The notes beneath the pieces were generated by a model. It was not told the origin of the DNA and did no database searches. It was given only the letters and a program-made list of their open reading frames with translations. A stretch of 64,000 bases of DNA from Bog-105 sp965277435 (GTDB taxonomy: Bacteria; Acidobacteriota; Terriglobia; Bryobacterales; Bryobacteraceae): assembly GCA_965277435.1 (NCBI GenBank), contig OZ255821.1, positions 1,736,001-1,800,000 on the forward strand. Direction: 5' to 3'. Position numbers and translations under genes: made by a program. Positions 37,617-46,184 of the stretch are shown here, piece by piece; positions within the stretch are counted from its first letter, which is position 1; each line of letters starts with the position of its first letter.

Positions 37617-40091
37617 CTAGCGCGCCGAGACCGCGGATCTAGCGGCCGGTTCTTCGACGATCACTTCATTGCTGCCACCGATGCGCATGCGGTAGAAGGA
37701 GCGCCAGACGAAGTACATGGAGGTCAATAAGAAAACCACCGCCAGGATGTGACCGATGGCGGGGCCGTGTTCGGCGGTGAGCGAGACGGCGAGCTCAACC
37801 GCTAGCAGACCGAAAAGCGTGGTGAATTTGATGATGGGATTGAGCGCGACGGAAGAGGTGTCTTTGAAGGGATCGCCCACCGTATCGCCTACCACGGTGG
37901 CGGCGTGGAGGTCAGTTCCCTTCTGCTTCAATTCTGTTTCGACAATCTTCTTGGCGTTGTCCCAGGCGCCTCCGGCGTTGGCCATGAAGATGGCTTGATA
38001 GAGGCCGAAGAGCGCGATGGAAATGAGATAGCCAATGAAGAAGTAAGGCTCCACGAAAGCAAAGGCGAGCGTGACGAAAAAGACGGTGAGAAAGATATTG
38101 AACATGCCGCGCTGCGCGTAACGGGTGCAGATTTCAACCACCTTCTTGCTATCGGCAGTCGAGGCCCGGGTAACGCCTTCCAGACGAATGTTGGCTTTGA
38201 TAAATTCGACGGCCCGGTAGGCGCCGGTGGTGACGGCCTGGATGGAAGCGCCGGTAAACCAGAAGATTACCGAACCGCCCGCAATCAGGCCCAATAAGAA
38301 GGGCGGATGCAGGATGGAAAGATTGGAGAGCAGGTCGGGCTGCAGACCATTAGTGAGAGCCATGATGATCGAAAAGATGAGCGTGGTGACGCCGACCACG
38401 GCCGTTCCAATTAGGACCGGTTTGGCAGTGGCTTTGAAAGTATTACCGGCGCCGTCGTTTTCTTCGAGATTATCTTTGGCCCGCTCAAAGTTCACGTCGA
38501 AGCCATAGTCGCGTTTGAGCTCGGCTTCGATACCGGGAATCTGCTCGATGGTAGAAAGTTCGTAGACCGATTGGGCATTGTCGGTAACAGGTCCGTAGGA
38601 ATCGACCGCGATCGTAACGGGTCCCATGCCCAGGAAACCGAAGGCAACGAGGCCGAATGCAAAAACGGAAGGCGCCGCCATCAGGTTATCGAGGCCGAGC
38701 GTGCTCACACCATATGCGACGCCCATCAGCAGCAGAATGGCGAGACCCAGCCAGTAGGCGCTCATGTTGCCGGCGACCAGGCCAGACAAGATGTTGAGCG
38801 AAGCGCCGCCTTCACGCGAGGAAGCAACGATCTCGCGAACATGAGTAGATTCGGTAGACGTGAAAACCTTTACCAGTTCCGGGATGACAGCTCCAGCCAG
38901 GGTGCCGCAAGTGATGACTGTCGAAAGCTTCCACCAGAGGCTCGAGTCGCCCTGGAGATCAGGAATCATCAAGTAGGAGACGACATAGGTAGCCGCGATC
39001 GAGACGAGTGACGTGAGCCACACGAGCGAAGTGAGCGGTGTTTCGAAATTCATCTCATTGGCTTGCGCGTATTTGCTCTTGGCCCAGGCGGCGTTCAGCA
39101 GATAAGAGAGACCGGACGAGACGACCATCATGACGCGCATGGCGAAGATCCAGACGAGCAGCTGGCTTTGCACGATGGAACTGCTGACGGCCAGAACGAT
39201 GAAAGAGATGAGCGCGACGCCGGTGACGCCATAGGTTTCGAAACCATCCGCGCTCGGGCCCACCGAATCGCCGGCATTGTCACCGGTGCAGTCGGCGATC
39301 ACGCCGGGGTTGCGGGCATCATCTTCCTTGATCTTGAAGACGATCTTCATGAGGTCTGCGCCGATATCGGCAATTTTGGTGAAGATGCCGCCGGCCACCC
39401 GCAAGGCCGCCGCGCCGAGCGATTCGCCGATAGCAAAGCCGATAAAGCAGGGCCCGGCGTAGTCGCGCGGAACGAAGAGCAGGATGAAAAGCATGATGAG
39501 CAGTTCAACGCTGATGAGGAGCATGCCGATGCTCATGCCGGCTTTCAGCGGAATGTCGTAGCACGGGTATGGTTTGCCACGCAGGCTGGCAAAGGCGGTA
39601 CGTGAATTCGCGAAGGTGTTTACGCGGATGCCGAACCAGGCGACGCCAGAACTGCCGCAAATGCCGATGATGCTGAAGCCGAGAATGATAAGGACTTTGA
39701 AAGCGTCAAAGTGCTGCAGCAGGCCGAAGTAAAAGACGATGATGACGCCGATGAAGATTTCGAGGACGATGAGGAACTTTATCTGGGTGACTAGATAGGT
39801 TTTGCAGGTTTCGTAGATCAGTTCGGAGATCTCGAGCATGGAGCGATGGACGGCGGCTGCTTTCAGCTGGCGGTAAATGACGAGGCCGAAGACAAGGCCG
39901 AGTGCGGCGATAAAAAGGCCGTAAATCAGGAGTGATCGTCCATTGATAGCGCCATTAAAGAAGGTAGCTTGCGCCAGGTTCGGCAGAACCAGGTTGGCTT
40001 CGCCGCCGGCCTGGGGTGGAGCTTGAGCAAGTAACAGATTGGCGGGCGCGAGAAACAGCGCGACCGCGGTTAGAGCGGAGAGACGAGACAA
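37617..40091 (-). CDS. hppA: Membrane-bound cation/proton-translocating pyrophosphatase
   Basis: An ion-pumping inorganic pyrophosphatase of 824 residues with about 16 hydrophobic spans. The start is TTG at 40091 with GAGGAGG about nine bases upstream, giving a signal-like N-terminus. The PPi-binding loop is DIGADLMKIVFKIKEDDARN followed by VIADCTGDNAGDSVGPSADG. Further Asp/Lys clusters lie near DTVGDPFKDTSSVALNPIIK. At the site used to predict potassium dependence it reads GNTFKATAKP, with Lys where K+-dependent enzymes have Ala. The loop wording also differs from the classical NTTAA type, so ion specificity is uncertain. Confidence 0.94.
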   Translation of the reverse strand: MSRLSALTAVALFLAPANLLLAQAPPQAGGEANLVLPNLAQATFFNGAINGRSLLIYGLFIAALGLVFGLVIYRQLKAAAVHRSMLEISELIYETCKTYLVTQIKFLIVLEIFIGVIIVFYFGLLQHFDAFKVLIILGFSIIGICGSSGVAWFGIRVNTFANSRTAFASLRGKPYPCYDIPLKAGMSIGMLLISVELLIMLFILLFVPRDYAGPCFIGFAIGESLGAAALRVAGGIFTKIADIGADLMKIVFKIKEDDARNPGVIADCTGDNAGDSVGPSADGFETYGVTGVALISFIVLAVSSSIVQSQLLVWIFAMRVMMVVSSGLSYLLNAAWAKSKYAQANEMNFETPLTSLVWLTSLVSIAATYVVSYLMIPDLQGDSSLWWKLSTVITCGTLAGAVIPELVKVFTSTESTHVREIVASSREGGASLNILSGLVAGNMSAYWLGLAILLLMGVAYGVSTLGLDNLMAAPSVFAFGLVAFGFLGMGPVTIAVDSYGPVTDNAQSVYELSTIEQIPGIEAELKRDYGFDVNFERAKDNLEENDGAGNTFKATAKPVLIGTAVVGVTTLIFSIIMALTNGLQPDLLSNLSILHPPFLLGLIAGGSVIFWFTGASIQAVTTGAYRAVEFIKANIRLEGVTRASTADSKKVVEICTRYAQRGMFNIFLTVFFVTLAFAFVEPYFFIGYLISIALFGLYQAIFMANAGGAWDNAKKIVETELKQKGTDLHAATVVGDTVGDPFKDTSSVALNPIIKFTTLFGLLAVELAVSLTAEHGPAIGHILAVVFLLTSMYFVWRSFYRMRIGGSNEVIVEEPAARSAVSAR

Positions 40092-40214
40092 ATTTAGGGC
40101 CTCCTCAACGTAGGGTCGAGTGGCTCTAACGATATCGCAACGGACGGGACGACACAAGCGGACCGTTACGGTAAGAGGGTCGAGGCGGACTAGTGGGTTT
40201 CGGGGATCGGGAAA

Positions 40215-40379
40215 TCATTGGCCGCGCTGGCGGGATTTCGCAAAGCCGGTCAGCCCCATTCCTGCCAAAATAATGATGCCCACCACAATCCAGCGAGTCG
40301 GCACATGGAGATAGTACGCTCCCAACGCAAGCCCCAGGATGATAACCGCGTAACCGACGAAGTAGATGGGCGTAGACAT
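40215..40379 (-). CDS. Small membrane protein, 54 residues
   Basis: An ATG at 40379 opens a 54-residue frame with two hydrophobic segments, YFVGYAVIILGLALGAYYL and WIVVGIIILAGMGLTGFA, separated by HVPTR and ending in a basic tail KSRQRGQ. The hairpin topology and clean codon pattern make it a credible gene. It sits 23 bp after the kinase gene stop and about 120 bp before the pyrophosphatase, all on the minus strand. The ribosome-binding site is weak. I cannot name a family. Confidence 0.65.
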   Translation of the reverse strand: MSTPIYFVGYAVIILGLALGAYYLHVPTRWIVVGIIILAGMGLTGFAKSRQRGQ

Positions 40380-40402
40380 TCTTTACTCAAGTGTATGGGA
40401 AC

Positions 40403-43000
40403 TTAGCGAAACTGGTTGGCCTTGGCGGGCCGGTTCTCCGCCAGATAGATGCTGTAGAGTTCTTTTCGAGCGGCCTGAACTTCAACGGTAGCTGAAGACA
40501 ACTGCTTCCGAAGAGTATTGTTTCCGGCGAGCGCTTCGCTCTCCGCTTCTGCGTACCGTCTTTGGCCGGCCAGTGCGGCGCTCAACCTGACTTGCGCGAT
40601 TCCGGTATACAGCTGATCCGGAACTGCCTTTAGTAAGACGTCTACCGCCTGTCGCAAGAGTTTCTCGGCCGGTTGATATTGTTTTTCGGCCAGGTAGACC
40701 GAACCGAGATTGGACAATTCGAGGCCATAAAGCTCATGATGCTCGCCGAGCGTTTTCTTAAAGATCTCCTTTGCTTGCAAGAAGTTATTCTCAGCGCGGC
40801 CTAATTGGTTTCGATCCCTGTCCAGATCGCCAATCATATTCAAAGCCAGGGCATACGGTACACTCTCAACGCCGCGCGAAGACTTAGCTGCCTGGAGCGC
40901 CTGGTCGTATAGCGCCGCCGCCTGGTTGAACTGTTTCTCATAGCTGAGAGATCTTCCCAGCATGAGGAGACCGTTAGCCGTTTTGGGGTGAAGCGGGCCA
41001 TACCAGGCCCGGTAAATGGCCACAACCTGTCGGAAAGTTTGTTCCGCTGCCGGATATTGGGCACGATCCAGCTGGATATCGCCGAGGTTCTGAAGGTCAA
41101 CCCCGATGTAAGGATGAGTCGGGCCGAACAGGCGTTTATCGAGCGACAACGCGCGCTGATTCACCTCGTCGGCCGCGTTCACCTGGCCGAGGTAGTAATG
41201 CGACACGACCAAGTAGCCCAAAGCCTCAGATAACAGTTCCCCGTCTTCCGCCCGCCTGCCCAGTGCATTCGCTGCTTCCTGCAAAACGGGGATCGCCTGA
41301 TGGTAGTCTCCCCTTCCGCTCAACACCGCGCCGAGTTCCAGCTGCGCCGCAGCGATATCCCGGTCGTTTGCGCTGTGCTTGGTTCTTTCGAGAACTTCGC
41401 GCACCAGGCGCTCCGCTTCCTGGTACGCCGAATTGTCGGAGAGAACGTCGGCCAGGGCGAGCTGGCTTTTCATGGTCTCTGAATTCTGCAGACCGAGCAG
41501 CGTGGCCTGTTCCTTCGCGGCGGAACGCAATAGGGGCTCGGCGCGGTCGAGATGTCCCAGCTTGTGATAAAGGTCTCCGAGGGTATAGTGCAGTTGCGCT
41601 TGCACGGCGGGTTCGGCCCGGAGACTTTTCGACTGCTCGACGCCGCGGTCGAGGAGATCCACCACGCGCAAACCGGCGGCCGGACCGGCCACGCTATCAT
41701 CGCCCGCGAAAAGATTCAGCATAAAACGATCGATGCGCTGCGTGCGGGAATCAGAGGCCAGTGCCTGGTCGCGCGCTCGCACCAGACGGACCGTAAAGAA
41801 CAAGCTGAGAGCGATCAGCGCCAGCAGAACAGCAGCGACCGCGAAAATCCGACCGCGATTACGTGCCGCGAACTTAGTAACTCTATATCGAAGATTGTCG
41901 GTACGCGCCTCGAGCGGTTCCTTTTTTTCAAAATGATCCAGATCGCGGATCAGAGCCTCGGCTGTCTGATAGCGACGTCGCCGGTCTCTGTGAAGAGCAG
42001 TAAGGCAAAGGACGTCGAGGTCGGTCCAGGCCGCTTTCGATGCCCGTACAGCCAGTGTTCCGCTTTTACAAACGGCTACGGAGGGCCGTTCAACGTCTTC
42101 CTCGGTATAGCGGAGGAGTTCGGCCGCGCTCGCGTTGGTCAGGTCGGCCGGAGTCGAGCCGGTGAGCAGCTCGTAGGCGATCAGCCCCAAGCCGTGAATA
42201 TCGGTCTGAACGTCGAGAACCTCGCCTCGAATCTGCTCCGGCGCAGCATAATTCAGCGAGAACAGGCGCAACACGGTTTTCGTTTTCTCGGCCTCGCCGC
42301 CCTCTCGATCAAGATTTCTGGCGATGCCGAAGTCAAGCAGCTTCACGTCGCCGCCGGGAGTAACCAGAATGTTCGAAGGTTTCAAATCCAGGTGAACGGT
42401 GAGGTTGCGGTGCGCATAGGCAACTGCTTCACAGGCGGAGCGGAGGAGTGTCAGACGATCTTCTAACGGCAGATTTCTCGCCCGGCAATGTTGATTGATG
42501 GGAATACCATCCACATATTCCATCGCGAACCAGGGCATTCCCTGTTCCACGCCGGCGTCGTAAAGCCGGGCAATGTGAGGATGATTCAGAGCGGCGAGCA
42601 GGCGCTGTTCCTGCGTGAAGCGCTGGCGGCGGCCCGGTGAAGTCCAGGCGTCCTGCAGAAACTTGACTGCTACCTGGTCACCCAGGTCTTCGCGTTCAGC
42701 CAGGTAGACTCGGCCCATACCGCCCTGACCGAGATAACTCCGAAGCAGGTAACGGCCGAAACGGTAGGGAAGGACCAGTAAGTCGTCGGCTTCGAGTACC
42801 TGGGCCGCCAAGCTGGCCAGGTCATGCTGTAATATACGGTGATTACCGGTGGAGTCCGCCTCGAGCAAAGTCATAATTTCCGCTTTAAGATCGTCATCCT
42901 CACCGCATAAGTCACTTAGTAACTTGTGCTGCTCGGGTGGTAAGCAATCTGCTACTTGCTCGAAAATCTCCTCTATCCGCGCGAGCCTGGCAGCAGTCAT
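40403..43000 (-). CDS. Serine/threonine protein kinase with C-terminal TPR repeats
   Basis: A PknB-type kinase of 865 residues. The kinase domain (about 80-360) has the glycine loop YLGQGGMGRVYL, Lys113 in VAVKFL, the catalytic loop VHLDLKPSN with Asp205, and Asp223 in LLDFGIA. The loop reads HLD instead of HRD. One membrane span lies at 385-407, then an extracytoplasmic TPR array of about ten repeats (for example HPYIGVDLQNLGDIQLDRAQ). The N-terminal 75 residues are a helical region common in kinases paired with this sigma type. It is coupled to the sigma gene by ATGA. Confidence 0.94.
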   Translation of the reverse strand: MTAARLARIEEIFEQVADCLPPEQHKLLSDLCGEDDDLKAEIMTLLEADSTGNHRILQHDLASLAAQVLEADDLLVLPYRFGRYLLRSYLGQGGMGRVYLAEREDLGDQVAVKFLQDAWTSPGRRQRFTQEQRLLAALNHPHIARLYDAGVEQGMPWFAMEYVDGIPINQHCRARNLPLEDRLTLLRSACEAVAYAHRNLTVHLDLKPSNILVTPGGDVKLLDFGIARNLDREGGEAEKTKTVLRLFSLNYAAPEQIRGEVLDVQTDIHGLGLIAYELLTGSTPADLTNASAAELLRYTEEDVERPSVAVCKSGTLAVRASKAAWTDLDVLCLTALHRDRRRRYQTAEALIRDLDHFEKKEPLEARTDNLRYRVTKFAARNRGRIFAVAAVLLALIALSLFFTVRLVRARDQALASDSRTQRIDRFMLNLFAGDDSVAGPAAGLRVVDLLDRGVEQSKSLRAEPAVQAQLHYTLGDLYHKLGHLDRAEPLLRSAAKEQATLLGLQNSETMKSQLALADVLSDNSAYQEAERLVREVLERTKHSANDRDIAAAQLELGAVLSGRGDYHQAIPVLQEAANALGRRAEDGELLSEALGYLVVSHYYLGQVNAADEVNQRALSLDKRLFGPTHPYIGVDLQNLGDIQLDRAQYPAAEQTFRQVVAIYRAWYGPLHPKTANGLLMLGRSLSYEKQFNQAAALYDQALQAAKSSRGVESVPYALALNMIGDLDRDRNQLGRAENNFLQAKEIFKKTLGEHHELYGLELSNLGSVYLAEKQYQPAEKLLRQAVDVLLKAVPDQLYTGIAQVRLSAALAGQRRYAEAESEALAGNNTLRKQLSSATVEVQAARKELYSIYLAENRPAKANQFR

Positions 43001-43542
43001 TTGATGACTCCTCTAGTAAGAGCCACTGTCAGGAAGGCTTTCGCGAAACGCAGACTTCTCTGCACCTTTTTCTCTGAAATCCCGAACAGGGTCGCAATTT
43101 CAGCGATCTCCAGTCCGCCGAAAAATTGGCACTCGAAAACACGAGCCTGAAACTGATCGTGCTGCGCCAGCTCATGCAGGGCAAAATCGACGCTCAGGAT
43201 CTCTTCCGGGTCGCAAGCAGCCGATTGCGCCGCTTTGTCATCCAACGAAACTTGCCGCAGCGGCGCGACGCCGCCGCCGCGACGTGCCGCCGCTTTCCGC
43301 CGGGCCGCTTCGACCAGCACATACTTCATCGCTCGGATGATGGTGTGTTTCAGATGCTCCGGGGAAGCCGGATGAAAGCCCTTTGACTCAGCCATCCGGA
43401 TGTAAACTTCGTTAACGACGGCGGTCGGGTTCCAGGTAAGGCTGCCATGGCCTCCGTATAGGCTACGGGCCACACGGCGCAGCTCCTCATAGGCTTCTGA
43501 GAAAAAGTCGTCGTTGCCAGGCACTGCCGGTGGTTTGGTCAT
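42997..43542 (-). CDS. ECF RNA polymerase sigma factor, TIGR02999-like
   Basis: A 181-residue extracytoplasmic-function sigma factor. Region 2 is seen as AYEELRRVARSLYGGHGSLT and NEVYIRMAESKGF, and region 4 as VFECQFFGGLEIAEIATLFG then ISEKKVQRSLRFAKAFL (helix-turn-helix). This arrangement belongs to the acidobacterial/planctomycete-expanded group TIGR02999. It is the first gene of the operon and overlaps the kinase by four bases, so the kinase probably regulates it or replaces an anti-sigma factor. It is divergent from the six-repeat secreted protein, a possible target. Confidence 0.93.
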   Translation of the reverse strand: MTKPPAVPGNDDFFSEAYEELRRVARSLYGGHGSLTWNPTAVVNEVYIRMAESKGFHPASPEHLKHTIIRAMKYVLVEAARRKAAARRGGGVAPLRQVSLDDKAAQSAACDPEEILSVDFALHELAQHDQFQARVFECQFFGGLEIAEIATLFGISEKKVQRSLRFAKAFLTVALTRGVIK

Positions 43543-43806
43543 GGCCGTAAATGTTATGCAACTAAAATGCCGCCGCCTGTCCGTTTCGATCCAGTTTCTA
43601 CGAATTACTTAGTGAGGCGAATGCGGATCTCTCGGAGGATCGCGCATTTACCCGGGTCGCGGAAACAACCGTTCCTGTTCCGGCATTATCTCTCAAATCA
43701 GGCGCGGCTGAACGTCTGTTACGCGCTGAGCCGCGAGAGTGAGTTGCCTCTGTTCTTACGCGACCCGATCGTGTTGGTAGGTAAGACGAACTCGGAGGAG
43801 AAAGAA

Positions 43807-45993
43807 ATGGCGGCAACATTACGGTTTTTACGCGTTTTCGGGTTGGTAGTTCTCTACATCCCATTTATCCAAAACTACGCGCTGGCGCAGGGCGATCTAA
43901 CGAATGGCGGCAATGCGACGGGGTCCATCTCTGGTCTAACGGAGAAGGTTACGTGGACGTTCGCTGCGAAAAAAGGGGACGATATTACTGTGAGTATCAG
44001 TGAAATCGGCCCAAACACGGCATTTGTGCCTTTATTTCAGCTGATCGGAGCGGACGGAACAAATTACGGCTATAGCTGGGGAGACTTATCCGCGCAGCGT
44101 CACATCACTGGCGGTTCGACAGGGACTTACAAAGTAATCGTTTCCAGAAACGACTCTGCTAAGAGCGTCGGCAACTACTCGTTGACTCTGGCCAGATCGC
44201 CCGCCGCCTTTGTTGTGCCGCAGGGAGATCAGGGCGGCGCGATGGTAAATGGCCAGAATTACTCCGGCAGTATCTTGCGTGGCGATCTGGATCAGTGGAG
44301 CTTCAGCGCCAACAAAGGCGACGACATCACCGTGAGTATCAGCGAGTCAGGCGTCAACACGGCGTTTGTGCCAATGATCCAACTGATCGGGCCTGATGGA
44401 ACAGACTATGGCTATAGCTGGGGAGACTTATCGGCGCAGCGTCATATTACGAGTGCTGTAGCCGGGACATACCAGGTAGTGGTTTCGAGAAACGATTCCG
44501 CTGACGGCGTCGGCGCATATCTTCTGAACATGGCACGATCGCCGGCGGCCTTCGTCGTTCCAAGCGGCGATGAGGGCGGACCCATGAACAACGGGCAGAA
44601 TTACCTCGGCACTATCTTGCGTGGCGATCTGGATCAGTGGAGCTTCAGCGCTAATAAGGGCGATGACGTGACGGTCAGCATCAGTGAGGCGGGTACCAAC
44701 ACGGCGTTTGTGCCGATGATTCAGCTGATCGGGCCGGATGGAACAGACTACGGGTACAGCTGGGGAGATCTGAGTGCGCATCGTTACATTACTTGCCCGC
44801 TAACCGGGATATACAAGGTGGTGGTTTCCAGGAACGACTCAGCCGATGGTGTTGGCCACTATCTGCTTACCATGGCGCTGGCGTCGGCTACGTTTGTTGT
44901 CCCCGGCGGTGACCAGGGCGGCCCGATGACGGACGGGCAGAGTTATTCGGGCGCCATTCTGCGCGGCGATCTGGACCAATGGAGCTTTACTGCAAACAAG
45001 GACGACGACATCCGGGTGAGTATCAGCGAAGAGGGCGGCAACACAGCGTTTGTGCCGATGATTCAGCTGATTGGGCCGGATGGAACAAACTATGGTTACA
45101 GCTGGGGTGATTTGTCGGCGGAGCGTCACATCACAGCGTCCGCCACGGGGGCATACACGGTAGTGGTATCTCGAAACGATGCGGCGGATGGTGTCGGAGC
45201 GTACTTTCTGACATTCGCAAAATCACCCGGGACGTTCGTCGTTCCGACCGGAGACCAGGGCGGCGCCATGAATAATGGGCAAAACTACGCGGGCAGTATC
45301 CTGCGCGGCGATCTGGACGAATGGAGCTTCAATGCCAATAAGGGTGACGACGTTACCGTGAGCATCAGCGAGGTAGGTAAAAACACGGCGTTTGTGCCGA
45401 TGATTCAGGTGGTTGGCCCAGACGGTACCGACTTCGGTTTCAGCTGGGGCGACTTGTGGGCGCAGCGTCACATCACCGCAAACGCAACAGGGGCCTACAC
45501 GGTGGTCGTGTCACGCAACGACTCGGCCGACGGCGTCGGAAATTATCTGCTCAACATGGCGCGATCCCCTGCAGCCTTTGTCGTACCAGCCGGCGATCAG
45601 GGCGGTCCCATGAATATCGGGCAGACTTATACGGGTAGCATCCTGCGCGGGGACTTGGATCAGTGGAGCTTCAGTGCCGTGAAAGGCAACAGCATCACGG
45701 TCACTGTCAGAGAGACGGGAACAAACACACCGTTTGTGCCCTTAATTCAACTGATCGGGCCGGACGGAACCAACTACGGCTACAGTTGGGGAGACACTTC
45801 GGCGCAACGCAGCATCATCGCGGGCGCAAGCGGAGCGTACAAAGTGGTGGTTTCAAGGAACGATGCCGACGACGGAATAGGCAATTACTCACTGTTGGTG
45901 ACGGGCCCGGCGAAAGCGCCCTCGCCGGTTGTTCAGCCAGCGACGAACGACCAGACGTCTGCCACTGAACCTGCTCCGATGCCTCAGCGTTAA
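43807..45993 (+). CDS. Secreted protein with six 114-residue tandem repeats (PPC-like)
   Basis: A 728-residue exported protein. The ATG at 43807 follows GGAGGAGA and starts a signal peptide (MAATLRFLRVFGLVVLYIPF, ending ALAQG); the frame extends upstream but is not credible there. Six copies of a beta-rich unit follow, each with LRGDLDQWSFSANKGDDITV, SISE-x-G-x-NTAFVPMIQLIG, PDGT-x-YGYSWGDLSAQRHI and YKVVVSRNDSADGVG-x-YLL. The unit resembles bacterial pre-peptidase C-terminal domains. The tail (PSPVVQPATNDQTSATEPAP) is a Pro-rich linker with no anchor seen. Function is unknown; surface or matrix binding is likely. Confidence 0.85.
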   Translation: MAATLRFLRVFGLVVLYIPFIQNYALAQGDLTNGGNATGSISGLTEKVTWTFAAKKGDDITVSISEIGPNTAFVPLFQLIGADGTNYGYSWGDLSAQRHITGGSTGTYKVIVSRNDSAKSVGNYSLTLARSPAAFVVPQGDQGGAMVNGQNYSGSILRGDLDQWSFSANKGDDITVSISESGVNTAFVPMIQLIGPDGTDYGYSWGDLSAQRHITSAVAGTYQVVVSRNDSADGVGAYLLNMARSPAAFVVPSGDEGGPMNNGQNYLGTILRGDLDQWSFSANKGDDVTVSISEAGTNTAFVPMIQLIGPDGTDYGYSWGDLSAHRYITCPLTGIYKVVVSRNDSADGVGHYLLTMALASATFVVPGGDQGGPMTDGQSYSGAILRGDLDQWSFTANKDDDIRVSISEEGGNTAFVPMIQLIGPDGTNYGYSWGDLSAERHITASATGAYTVVVSRNDAADGVGAYFLTFAKSPGTFVVPTGDQGGAMNNGQNYAGSILRGDLDEWSFNANKGDDVTVSISEVGKNTAFVPMIQVVGPDGTDFGFSWGDLWAQRHITANATGAYTVVVSRNDSADGVGNYLLNMARSPAAFVVPAGDQGGPMNIGQTYTGSILRGDLDQWSFSAVKGNSITVTVRETGTNTPFVPLIQLIGPDGTNYGYSWGDTSAQRSIIAGASGAYKVVVSRNDADDGIGNYSLLVTGPAKAPSPVVQPATNDQTSATEPAPMPQR
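43880..45900 (+). repeat. Six tandem 342-bp coding repeats
   Basis: The period is 342 bp (114 codons). Segments such as GGCGATCTGGATCAGTGGAG and GTTTGTGCCGATGATTCAGC recur in several units with few changes, so the copies are similar at DNA level as well as protein level. The first and sixth units are the most divergent (FAAKKGDDITV and FSAVKGNSITV). Confidence 0.85.
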
Positions 45994-46009
45994 AACCTGA
46001 TTGCAAAAG

Positions 46010-46043
46010 GCAGCGGGGCGACGATTCCGATTCGTCCCGCTGC
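46010..46043 (+). terminator. Hairpin terminator after the repeat-protein gene
   Basis: A 12-bp stem GCAGCGGGGCGA / TCGTCCCGCTGC (one G-T pair) closes a 10-base loop 17 bp after the stop. The following tract (TTCTGCTTGCTGC) is only weakly T-rich. The position between the gene and the opposing tRNA-Arg supports a terminator, possibly acting in both directions. Confidence 0.65.
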
Positions 46044-46072
46044 TTCTGCTTGCTGCTTTCAAGTCGAATGTT

Positions 46073-46149
46073 TGGTGGGGACGAGCAGATTCGAACTGCT
46101 GACCTGCCGCTTAGGAGGCGGCCGCTCTATCCATCTGAGCTACGTCCCC
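46073..46149 (-). tRNA. tRNA-Arg(CCU)
   Basis: On the minus strand the gene begins GGGGACGTAGCTCAGATGGA. The anticodon stem GCCGC/GCGGC encloses the loop CTCCTAA (anticodon CCT), the T arm carries GTTCGAATC, and the acceptor closes with CGTCCCC, discriminator A and an encoded CCA (46073-46075). All stems pair. It lies 35 bp downstream of purD on the same strand. Confidence 0.95.
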
Positions 46150-46184
46150 GTGGCGTGTGCGAACTGTGCGGGACTTCTTGCAGT

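Noticed and set aside
43567..43806. 80-residue N-terminal extension of the repeat protein
   Set aside because: It is Arg-rich and non-secretory, while a strong ribosome-binding site and signal peptide begin at 43807.
43880..45900. CRISPR-like regular repetition
   Set aside because: The period is 342 bp, in frame and protein-coding, so these are domain repeats. No short repeat-spacer array was seen anywhere in the window.
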